Positions 23,004 to 34,400 of a stretch of DNA of 64,000 nt are shown piece by piece (positions within the stretch are counted from its first letter, which is position 1; the number at the start of each line of letters is the position of its first letter). Where the stretch lies: contig CP136065.1 of NCBI GenBank assembly GCA_032622095.1, forward strand, positions 65,277,031 to 65,341,030, in the 5' to 3' direction. Both the position numbers and the translations under genes were made by a program. This stretch comes from Siphonodentalium dalli. Its lineage: Eukaryota; Mollusca; Scaphopoda; Gadilida; Siphonodentaliidae. Below the pieces are notes generated by a model, which was given only the letters and a program-made list of their open reading frames with translations, searched no databases and was not told the origin of the DNA.

Positions 23004-23470
23004 TTACTTGTCGTTGAACTCGTATTTTATATAATAGAAGAATGAGTCTATGTATATTTTGAATTGATCGAGTGTTGGAGCCTCAACAGCGAAGTCTGGC
23101 AGAGAGTTCCAGCTATTTACCACCCTCTGCGTGAAGAATATTTCCTATGGCCTTGTTAACAATGGGCATCTGTAGCTTTTTATTATGTCCTCTTGTTCTT
23201 CCTGGTGAATGTCTTTCTAATAGGTCACAGCCATTGGTATTGTAATGACCATTCAACTGTTTATATACCTCGATTAGATCTCCTCTAAATATTCGATACA
23301 TTATGTATTTTAAAGACATCAGATTGAGTCTTATCATTCGGTCTCGGTAGCATAGAGTTTTGATTTGACGAACTAGTTTCGTTGCTTTTCTTTGTATTTA
23401 TCTAACACAATGCTTTAACATTTGTGATGTGGGCTCCATGCAGAGTTACATTATTCGATAATAGGTCTGA
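23004..23470 (-). pseudogene. LINE reverse-transcriptase C-terminal remnant
   Basis: On the minus strand the segment QRKATKLVRQIKTLCYRDRM, IFRGDLIEVYKQLNG, RGHNKKLQM and, after a one-base frameshift near 23140, FFTQRVVNSWNSLPDF and FKIYIDSFF run to TAA (23004-23006). FF.QRVVN.WN.LP is the classic C-terminal signature of CR1/L2/Jockey-type LINE ORF2. A second frameshift or stop disrupts it near 23395, before a WSPHH-like piece. It is 5'-truncated and inactive. Confidence 0.8.
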
Positions 23471-23734
23471 CCTGCTTATGTAGAGCGATTAGAAAGTGTC
23501 GATGTCCAAGTTCGTGAAAGTTCTGTTGACAATGCCGATGATTTGAGAAGCTTTATTGTTTGAGGATATTGTAGGAAGGCTAATCTGGCCGTGTCAAATT
23601 GAGCTATAGCGATGGGATATCTCGCAGGACAACACGTTTCGGGTTTTCGTGGGGTGTGTATTCGCTGGATGTCTTATAGTAACGTTGCAGTAGGTCTATG
23701 TAACTAGTAGGACCGCATTAACTGCTTTCGATGT

Positions 23735-24262
23735 CTAGGAATAATGAGGAAAGTCAGCGAATTTGTTCCAAGAGAAACCATGAAGAATCTTTATTCCACG
23801 CTTATTCTTCCCCATCTGACCTACTGCAATGCTATATGGAGTGTAACCACACAAAAAAATCTAGGAAAACTTGAAAAAATACAGAATAAATCAATAGCTA
23901 CATTATGCTATAGAAAAGTAAATGTTAATAACATCTGTAAAGAAAACAATCTTTTATTAATTAGGGATATCGGAAATATGCAGATGATTAAAATTTTACA
24001 TGATTTTCAACAAAAGAAACTCCTAAAATCATTATCACTGTTCACTGAGTTGAATGAAATTCATGATCATAATACTCGATTTAAAGCAAACTCAAATCTA
24101 TATTGTGAATACAGGAGAACAACTAAAGCAAGGAAAACTATATCAACCAGAGCAAGATGTTTGTGGAACGAACTCCCAAATGACTGCAAGCTCCGAATTG
24201 AAATTGACCAAACCTATCCTAAATATCTGAAGAAGTACTTCATAAATAAGTACAACACATAG
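23735..24262 (+). pseudogene. LINE reverse-transcriptase C-terminal fragment
   Basis: An open frame of about 172 codons ends in TAG at 24260-24262. It contains the thumb-region pattern LYSTLILPHLTYCNAIWS, then LEKIQNKSIATLCY, then the C-terminal signature ARCLWNELPNDCK. This is the 3' portion of a Jockey/CR1-superfamily LINE ORF2; the catalytic palm is absent. The frame is uninterrupted, so it is less decayed than the oppositely oriented LINE tail at 23004-23470. The two are different families: their C-termini differ. Confidence 0.8.
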
Positions 24263-25200
24263 CTGCTTTATTATAAGTCATTAAGTGGTCATCTGAGCCA
24301 AGCTATCTGGAAAATAAAGGAATAATATAACATAATTATCTAATATTTAACATTTAAACATGCATTTTTATCTTTATTAATATTAGCCAGAATAAAAATA
24401 TCTGAAAAGTCACCAAAGAAACAAAGCATTAACATTAAACCAGTTATACAAGTAACCATCCAATATATCCTTATCACATGAGTCATAGTACCTAGTATAT
24501 ATTAATTAAACCTGGAGCTACAAACATAATATTAAGCTGCAACCCATGAAAAATGAGTGTGAATATATCCCCACCCCACCCCAACCCTCCCATCAGCCCC
24601 ACCTATTATCATGGCCCCTTATTACCTCTCACTCTGAACTAGACCTTGTACAGGTACACCTTAATTATTTCTTCTCCACAAACTGCACCCCTATTATAAG
24701 TATAAGAATGAATGTGAGCAATATATTACCACGAGGGCCCTTCCATATAACAAGCTCTGCTTCAATTAGGGTCCTGTTGTGTGTTTATATAACTTTGTCA
24801 TTTATTATCTAATAAACTGTATTGAATCTAGGTATGAACAATGGCTGGGCCATGCACTCTTGGTGGGAACACAATGCCTCCGATTTTTTGATCCGCATTT
24901 AGAAGCTTTCTGGTGTGGTGATAGTTCAGTCATGAACGTAGTGCGTATCCTGCTGGAAGCAGCAATCTGCGAAAGCGGTCGATCATGTTAACCTAGTGTG
25001 GTGAATGAGAAACCTGCAATAATAAGCCGTAGTTTTTGTAATAATTTGAAGGATTAGTTGTTTTAACGGAATTCTGAGGTGGTGCATTCATGTAACCGTT
25101 ATATTTTATATTATAATTTATATTTATGGCTAATAATAATATCTTGAGGGCGTTACCATTTCTGTTTATGGTTTTCTTGTTCCATTTGTGAGCGATCATG
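24263..25200. other. intergenic, no gene seen
   Basis: AT-rich 3' tail of the LINE followed by unique-looking sequence. A 70-codon frame near 24779-24991 has no motif I recognise. Confidence 0.45.
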
Positions 25201-25380
25201 TGGACTCTCTTGATACCTTTCTGACGGCGTTTGTGATGACAGAAAGTGCGCTACTTCGCATCACTTCCGGGGAGGCAACCAGTCTAATGATATTGCTTAT
25301 AATTTATTTTCGTGCACAGCTGACGGTCTGTTTTTGAGTAAATATTCCTCAATTTTACGCAAACTAATCAAATTTCTGCG
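25201..25380 (+). promoter_or_regulatory. probable promoter and 5' UTR of the cytidylyltransferase gene
   Basis: This is the sequence immediately upstream of the start codon, locally less AT-rich than its surroundings. It contains CACTTCCGG (about 25262-25270), a strong ETS-type motif common in TATA-less housekeeping promoters. An in-frame TAA (25339-25341) lies 42 nt before the ATG, and G stands at -3 (25378), so the chosen start is well placed. The transcription start cannot be seen. Confidence 0.45.
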
Positions 25381-25434
25381 ATGTCAGAAGTTAGGCAGAG
25401 AACATTCGAACAAAATAGTGACGAAGATGATGAG
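25381..25434 (+). CDS. cytidylyltransferase exon 1 (residues 1-18)
   Basis: Encodes [18 protein letters not shown] and ends at GAG|GTGAGT, phase 0. The acidic, unstructured N terminus resembles the variable cytosolic tail of animal CDS proteins. Upstream in-frame TAA at 25339 and purine at -3 support the start. Confidence 0.85.
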
Positions 25435-28400
25435 GTGAGTTCAGTCGATGAATATAAAACAGTTCAAATAGGCGACCAAAATCCCAAATCGGGATAATTT
25501 TTTTGGATCGCCACTTTGCATGCGTTGTGACTGAGTGTTTCTGTATCATGACACTTCGTGCTGATTCAGCCTGATTGTCACACATTAAATAGTAGTTCTT
25601 GTATATCTTGATAATATCATACACATATTCTCAAAATAAGTTTCCCTTTTTAACACGGTCCTCGGTCGTTAAGGACTTTGCTAACCCAATTTCAACCCAA
25701 ATTTGATGGAGTCAAAATAATGGATTGTGCTCACTTTTATTGGTACAGTCATTCAGGTAGTAACGGGTCACAGGCAGTAACGGGTCAGTTTATCGTCGTG
25801 GCAAAATTCACAGATGCACTTGATCTCCCAAAATCCTGTTGATTCTTGAGAATGAATATGTGTTGGAGATCATGTGCAATTTGTGGCGAGTTCTGACGGT
25901 AATTTCCGATTTAATTCAATTTTTCTGACGGACAGTGGAAACGCATCGGAATAAAGTAGGTCAACAAAATATGTCAAGTTGCAGATCGGCTGCTGCCAAT
26001 AAAAAACAAAATAAAGTACACCAAAACTAAGCACTGTAAAATATGGGTCCGTGACTACCCGCCCCCGAGACAACCCGCCCCTTTCACTCTGAGACAACCC
26101 GCCCCCGGACAACCCGCCCCTATCAATTAGCGGTAATCAGTGGCTAATTAGGAGGTGTGAGGGGATTATGAGATGTTTGTTTAACTAAACTGGGTTTTTT
26201 TTTTTAGATTTTTATTTGATTTAACAACACGGACAACAATAAATACACATGTATAACTTATGAACACAAAAATGCATCAACAATAATATGTTTATTTATT
26301 ACTACGAAGTTTAATGAACGAAATTTAAAAACGGAATGAATTAATATGAATATGAACGAAGATTAAAAACATTCGATGTGGCAGGTCGAAGTCTAGGTTC
26401 AGGCTGTCTGAAGTCTGGTCGCAGTCCATCATTGATGCTAAGTCGAGGATGTCGTCGGTAGTATTTCGAGAAGTGTCTGGCCTGTTTGATATAAAATTTT
26501 TTTAAAACAGAGCTATTTGACAGTGTACATTTAGCCTATATTTACTATATATTTACATGCTATTTTATAGATATTAAAATATTACAAAGTGATTTACAGA
26601 ACACAGGACCGTATACAATAATTACTTGTCTTTGCAAGCTATATTTATTATATATCTATTATCTATTTACATGATATTTATATAGATATTAAAATATTAC
26701 AAAGTGATTTACAGAACACAAGACCGTAAGTATACAATAATTACCTGTCTTTGCAAGGCTTGCAAATGGAATTAAGGGCGACGGTCCCTCGTTTGCAATT
26801 GGCATGAAAGTACTGCACGTGGTCGATTCCAGTGCCACATAGTCGGTGTTGCCAGCGTCGGCATCGTTCAAAGGCTGTTTGTTTACTCACCTCCAGTTAA
26901 CATCAGTGAGGTGAACCCCGGTCACTATAAGTGTTGTGATAACACACTGTGATAATGAACCATTTGCATCAAATGTTTGTTTTGAAAGCACCGATTTTAA
27001 TTAGTCTTCACTTACCTTAAAGGGGTACTGTACGCCATTTTCATTAAATTTCCGGTGACAACAACGATCTAATATCGATAATATATAGAAACATAAGTAA
27101 TTTGAGTCGAAGATGTATTCTGTAAACACTCAGGTTAATAGGCTATCTTAAAATTTAATAATTTAAAAGTTAATAATTTGATATAAATTGAATTTATGAC
27201 TGGAGCCATAAAATGGCGTCAATTAAATTACGAATTACCGTAATCAAAAATAGTAATTGAGGGATACTGGATTTTCAAACCGATCGCACACACGATTGCT
27301 TAAAATATTATGATGATACAGGGATAACACTCAAGCCACTCACTGACTAGCGACGATACAATAACTTAAATGATTATATGGGACTAGTATGCATATAATA
27401 TAACTTTTATTTGATTCATTTGGTTGAAAACTTTACAAAAAATACTCGACAACGACAATTTGTATTTTTGCATTCCGGTAAATTTGTCATCCGTAACATG
27501 ACTTCGTACTCAACAGACTTTCAAATAATGGGAAAATTGTTACCTTATTCTCCGACTCAGAGACTATAGAAACCAACAACAACATTTGGCGTACAGTACC
27601 CCTTTAAGTGCCGTTCAGTTGTCAAAACATCGTGTCGTTCTTTACCCCTGTCCACGCGTTGACATAATTAATTAATAAACACATGTTTAGTTGATCAAAA
27701 TCTTTAATAATATATCATCAAAGAACATAAAAGAACATAATCACTATTAGCAATTTCGGGACAACCCGCCCTCATTTATCGGGACAACCCGCCCCCAAAA
27801 TAGCAGAGGGGCGGGTTGTCTCGGGGGCGGGTAGTCCCGTTCCCGTAAAATATTAACAAATTACTTATTTTTCAACTCCCAGACCCCCACAAAAGTTAAA
27901 TTTGTCTTATTGTGTAAACATTTAATTTGTTTCGACCTACTTCCGTTGTCAATAGCGGGGTCACATGCTTTTGTTGACAGTCGATCGCACGTGCTATCAC
28001 AGAATGGATAAAAACATGTCATTTGATGATTAGCATACGTTGGAAATAATAAAACATAGTAACATTTCATGCCTTCATTGGCAATTTAAGACATAATATA
28101 GGTTGAAATTGTTCTCATAGTTTAATTTTCCAACCAGAATTGAATGAAGAGTGAATGTTTTTTTAGACCAGCAAACTGACCAGATCAGAAATCACGTAAT
28201 TGTCCCCCGACGTTTCCGTCGGAGGACTATAGAAAATGACCCTCATCCGTCCGTGCGTCTGAGATTGGGTACCTTCATGGTGTAATCAACTCCTCCTACA
28301 GTTTTAAACGTAGAGATTTGAAACTCTGGGATATTGTTCCTGGCATGTTGGTGATTTGCAACATCTATATAGCTAATCAAAAATATAATTTTTTCCATAT

Positions 28401-31400
28401 TTTTTGGGGGGGTTTTCGACTTCGAAAATTTGGAACATTTTTTGCCTTTTGGATGAGATTGGGTACCTTCATGGTGTAATCAACTCCTCCTACAGTTTTA
28501 AATGTAGAGATTTGAAACTCTGGGATATTGTTCCTAACATGTTGGTGATTTGCAACATCTATATATCTAATAAAAATTTATTAGTCAATAAATCATGTAG
28601 ACCTACTATATATTGCATTACTGCGGGGACCTACGCGAATTGAGTGACCTACAGAGACCTACGCAAATCTAGGGACCTACTGCATAACGCGTCACCGATA
28701 TTTCCAATGGTCGGTAAAATAATTAGATTGGAATGGCTATCAGTTGGAACATTTCTAACTATACAGGGTGCCAGGTTGAAAAATTCTAGCAGTTGGAATT
28801 CTTGAGGGACCTGTTGGGGGGGGGGGGGGGGGGGGGGGGGGGTATCCAAGCCAAATTATTAACCCACCCGCTAGGGGTGTGGGAGCGACAGGGGACATGG
28901 CTAGATCATGCCATGAACCTCTACTAATGCTAACGCCCCGTTTTGAACTGATGGAGTATGACCTAGCATTAGTAGAGGTTCATGGCATGATCTAGGACGT
29001 GGCCAGAGGGTGTCCACCTTGGAATTTCCAATTACCCCACCACCACCATTTTACCAGACAAATCTCCCAAATCCCCGCCCATGGTTAGAAAATTTCATCT
29101 GGTGTCTCAAACTTTCCAACTATTGGAAATGTCTAACCCCACCCCCCCCCACCCCCCCCCCCCCCCCCCCCCCCCAAGGTTGGAAAATTTCCCAATTTTT
29201 ACAAAAAAAATAGAAAAATATGCTGCTGTTGGTCTAAAAACAACTTATTCCCCACTATATAATAACTGGTTGGGCATATATACAAATAATTGAGAACAAT
29301 TTCAACCTATGCGGGTAATTGTGGTGTAATATGCTCTAACTATAAAGTTGTGTTAGACTGGGTCAGGCATGATTTTCTAGCTTGAACATTTTTATCAATG
29401 TTGGGGAGGGGAGAGTCACCCAAACACCATACCTGTCACTACGTCCTTGAGGAGGGGTGCAAGGAGGGTGTGATTACCTGGATTCAGGAAGTTGGGTCTC
29501 GCCCAAGGGATGACCAGTGTCCATATGAATATGCTATGGTGCATCCACCAAATAAAGTGCCCAGGCCATATAATCCTCCCCGAGAAAACCACAAAATTAA
29601 AAAAATATATAAGCACCAAATGATAATTTCGCGATTTCAATTGTTCCGTTATAAATTGATCTATTAGTACATTGCATTCTGTGTACAAACGGATAGTGTG
29701 CCATGTAACTGCTGTGATAATAACCTGACAGGAATGAATCCAGCAGGCACTTTATGCAGTGCTACATGTAGCTGGCAGGTCAATTATATTGGGAGGGGGG
29801 CTGCACAAATTAAAAATTAACACACAACTGAGGGTGGGTTGGGTGCTTGGTGAAAATGGGTATCATGTCAGTGGCGACACATACCCAACACTCACTGTCG
29901 TTCGCGACGTCCTTGGTTGTAACATTTACCTTTGTTTTTCTGGATCGGAGCAAAAGGAAAGTAATTGCAAGTCCCAGTTTTGTCATTGCTTCTTTCTTGA
30001 TGTATATGTTGAATACAAATGTAATCTAAATTGAATCATGTCAGATCCACAAATAAAGCGATAAGTGGACTAGCTCACAAACCAATGATATTAATTGGAT
30101 ACATGTATATGTCAATCAGATTTGGCACTGGTAAGTGCTGCACATGCATTGCAATGAAATGAGTACACCACATTTGGTATTCATGGTCATATAAACATGT
30201 ACCGGGTAGGCCAAATGAATATGTTGTCAGTTTTGTGTTTGTGTGTCATTAATTAATTAATTTAGAAACTACAAAACATATAATTATGTGCTGTCCGAAA
30301 ATATGAATATATTTTAATTGTTCATCATTCTTCACAGTGTTCAGCACACATTCCCATATTTTTTTCTTAGATATGGACTTTGTGTTTGTTGGATTTGGGT
30401 TCGATAAAAATATATTTAAAAACCTCTATAAAGTTCACATTTAGTATTTCTAACATGTTCCACCATGAATTATACTCTTAAAATGTTGCATTCATGGGTT
30501 TTGTTACTGTGATCACTAATAAAAGTGAACATAAACCTTTATTTTTACATGAATGCTGACTGAAAAAAAATATATTAAACTGGCACAAATTTAACATCGC
30601 TATATTAAAAAAAAAAAATCTTCAGAAATCATCCGCTTTGGTATTTATGAGATACCTCATATCAAATTAAGAGTACATTTTAGTGTCCGAATGAGCCATG
30701 TCCATTTAAAGATATATTATGTAATTGTTCGGGGGCGTGAAACTGATAAGTTAGTATTCAGGCGCTATGCCAACTGGGTTGAATGTAACATTCTACTAAC
30801 ATCGCCTGAAAATTTGAAGCAGATCGACGTTACCACTCCATAGAAAACATCGTTTGAACTACGCTCAATGTAAATATTTACTACTCGATTCGGGATTCAT
30901 CTATCGGCGATAAACTAGTGAAAACTATTTTGCCATTGAGAGTCACTGTATTTAATTAATATATAAGAGTGACGGTGTGTGTTGTCAATTTGGATATAAT
31001 ATTTGTAAAAATAACAATTATGAACAAGATTATTCTCCGTTTATATTTGTTCACCCTACCGGAGTGTTTCATATCACTTTAACTTTTTCTATACTGAATA
31101 CTCATTGACGAGTAGTTCACTTAGGAAATGTTCAACAAAAGACCTTATTATCTGAACATTTCCCACCACTGAATATGAAACTTCTGCTCTCGTATAATAT
31201 GTTTTCTGTCTGTTGTCTGTTTGTACATGTATAATCATGTACACCCCTCCGAATTAATAATAGAGCGTTCCAATATACATGTACATGTGTACACTGTTAT
31301 GACTGGGTGGGAGTTATTTATGGTGGCTTTGGCTTGTTGTACATTGTATTTTGTTCTGACACTGAATAGTCCTGGCATGACCTTGATCCCCTCTCATACC

Positions 31401-34400
31401 CGCTGTTTATACTGTTTTAAGCTACCTGTAACACAAACTGAAGTATGCACCAATGTTTAGCACCTGGATTTATAATAATAGTCCTCTGAACTTTAATATA
31501 TACTTCAGGCGAAATGCTGACTTAGCTTCAGTTGCATATGGTACACTGTGTGATTATTGCATATAATATATGGTATACATAATATTGAGAATGAATATAA
31601 AAATTAAGAAATATCCTTCGCACCTGAAGAATGTTAAGTACATACCTACAAAGGTATGTATCAGGGTTGGCTGATTTAAATCAAGCAATTTAATATTTGA
31701 CCCTTTCATGACTGGAGCTTCATGACATTTTGAAAAAAACCCTGTGCCAGTGCTTTTTCTTTTATATGCGAGTCTCCCATAGGGAGCCTCACATATATAA
31801 AAGAATACATTGGCCAGTGCATTATCTGATACATGTATATGTGAGGCTCCGTATGGGAGACTTGCATGTACTGTAGAATGCACTGGCACAGGATCTCTTA
31901 TACAAATGTATTCATCAATGCAATGCTGAAAATACTAGTTTTGTTACTTATATCTTTCGATAAATTTGAGACCATCTTGTTTGTGCCAGTTCCAATCAGC
32001 GGTCACATAAAATTTTGCACCTGTAGATGATCTAAAAAATCTAGAACTGTTTCAATATGATGGTTTATGGTACTACTTTATAATTTTGATTATTAACATG
32101 AAGAGATACATGTAGCAGTGCATGAAGTTTATTAATGGTTTCATGTTGAGATAACACAATATACCTTTTCCTGAAATTCCATTTCTGATTCCCATCAATG
32201 CACATGGCACTGTATTTGTATGGCGGGGCCCATACATTGTGTTCAAAGTTGTATTTTTTATGACTTCATTGCATCTTTCTGTGACATATAATGCTCGTAG
32301 AAAGGTAGTTCAGGTATTTATCTGAGGGCATTCAATGCAGTGTTCAATCGTTTTGTTTGAGTTTTCCATTCCAGAGTTATTCATCTTTGTTTATCTGGAA
32401 ATATTTGGTTATTTTGTCCGTCCGAGCAGATATATGAAATTTGGTATGTTTTTTGCATCTGGCATTTACAGGGACCCACCTCTCCCAAACCTGCAAATAA
32501 AAAATACACCAATGACACCCACCCCATAAATTTTCACTATTTATACCCCCCACAACGAAGTTAGGGGGGGGGGGGTATACTGGAGTCAGCTCGTCCGTCC
32601 GTCATCTGTCGTCCGTGGACACAAATTTTTCCGGAGTTTTTCTCAGTCGTTTTTTGATCAATTTCCATGAAACTTGGCACAGACATCAACAACCATGGGA
32701 ACCTGTTCGCAACATGTATACTTTTGTCCGAGCTTTTATTCATACATTTTTAGGTCAATTTTTTAAAAACGTGGCACAGATATTTAGTACCATTAGAACT
32801 TGTGCACCTGCGATTATGACGTCTGTCCGACATTTTTTGGTGGAGTTATCCCCCTTTTTCGACTTAGAAATTATTTTGCAACATGCGTAATTTTGTCCGA
32901 GCTTTTATTCCTACATTTTTAGGTCAATGTTTTTTAATCTTGGCACTGATATTTAGTACCATGGGAACCTGTGCACCTGCAATTATGATGCCTGTCCGAC
33001 TTTTTTGTGTGGAGATATTCCCCTTTTTCGACTTAGAACATTTTCGCAACATGCATAATTTTGTCCAAGCTTTTATTCCTACATTTTTTGGTCAATAGGT
33101 TTAAGATTAGGGTTAGGGTTGTACACCTGCAATGGGAACTGTTATTTTATTATTTTAACTAAATGTTTACTGACATGTGAAACATCTTAGTATTTTAAAA
33201 ACACGGGGGGTATCCTTAGTCCCATTGGGACAGTCACACCTCTAGTTTTGGTCTAAAAACGTATAAAACCCTACTGATATCACTCATACTAGTAATACTG
33301 GAAAACTATCTCCTACAGTTCAAATGACAGTTTAACCTGTTTCAGAAGCTGTTTTAATTGAAAAAAGGGTTAATAGAAAGGCAAATACTAGTATGAAGAT
33401 TGGCTGATAGGCATTTGTCTACCCAGCTCTGAAAATTAAGGAAAACTTTCCTGCCTAGGTGGAAGAAATTGGCCTGGACATAAACTGAATATGAATGCAA
33501 ACCGATTTTGCATGTAGGGGTCCTCGAAGGTAACCCCAGTCCCAAGTTTTTATGTAAAGAAATTCATGTGCCCACCAAGCTTACTGATTGGTGTATACAG
33601 TACATGATTTTGCATAAATGTTTTCTGAATATCAGTTCAAATTACAGAAAGCAATATGAATAATCCAAGGCTATCTCGAGGATGTCCGAATACAATGGAT
33701 GACAAATATACACATGTACATGTACCGATAGCTCTGCAGTAAGCTAGCGCCCATCTTAATCCCTTCTATACTAAATGAATTCTCCATTCAGAAAATTCAG
33801 TTATACAAGTACCTGTATACATTGGTATGGTCTATTATTCATTTGAAGGGATGCTATGGTAATAAAAGCAGACGACAGACACATGCCTTGAAATAGTGTG
33901 TGTGTCATTTGCAGAAGTCCCCCATGAGGGTGAATTTTGTGATGCTACATGTACCTGCACAGCTGGCTACTGTAGCGTCACTAAATTCACTGTCTGGGGA
34001 CCTCATTCTGCTTAGGCCTCATCTTTTGGGAAGTATCTATAGTCTCAAATTAACATTGTTTTTAGTTACTTTTTCCCTTCTGTTCAGTTTCTATATCACC
34101 TAATTTGCAGAGGATAAAATGCATAATCGAGGTGACTAATGAGTGAACATCACCAACATCAACTGGGGAACTTCAGTCTTTCTTACCATAGGTCTCCCAT
34201 AGCAGTTGAGACCTCAGCAGAATGAGGTCCCCGAGACCTCAGCAGAATGAGGTCCCCATAGGGTGAATTTGGTGATGCTTGCTTGATGTGAGGGGTAGCA
34301 TCACTAAATTCACCCTCTGGGGACCTCATTCTGCAAATGACAGACACATTAGTTCGAGGCTTTGACAAGCGCAGAAGGATTCATATTCTTTGGTGGGAAA

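Larger units (their letters stand above)
26045..27844 (-). mobile_element. Mutator-like 1.8 kb element with perfect 9-bp TSD
   Basis: GTAAAATAT flanks both sides (26036-26044 and 27845-27853). Termini are GGGTCCGTGACTACCCGCCC and, read inward from the right, GGGAACGGGACTACCCGCCC, followed by repeated GACAACCCGCCCC modules. A 9-bp duplication plus G-starting TIRs fits the Mutator/MULE superfamily. The minus strand carries two coding exons including a CxxC-type finger of a kind I associate with MULE/FLYWCH-type proteins. It is interrupted by a TTAA-flanked element (27017-27607), so the original length was about 1.2 kb, too short for an autonomous MULE. Confidence 0.8.

Noticed and set aside
28649-29293. 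Proline-rich frames
   Set aside because: They are read from poly-C/poly-G tracts.
33105-33120. TTAGGG-like sequence
   Set aside because: Only two units inside a dispersed repeat; not telomeric.
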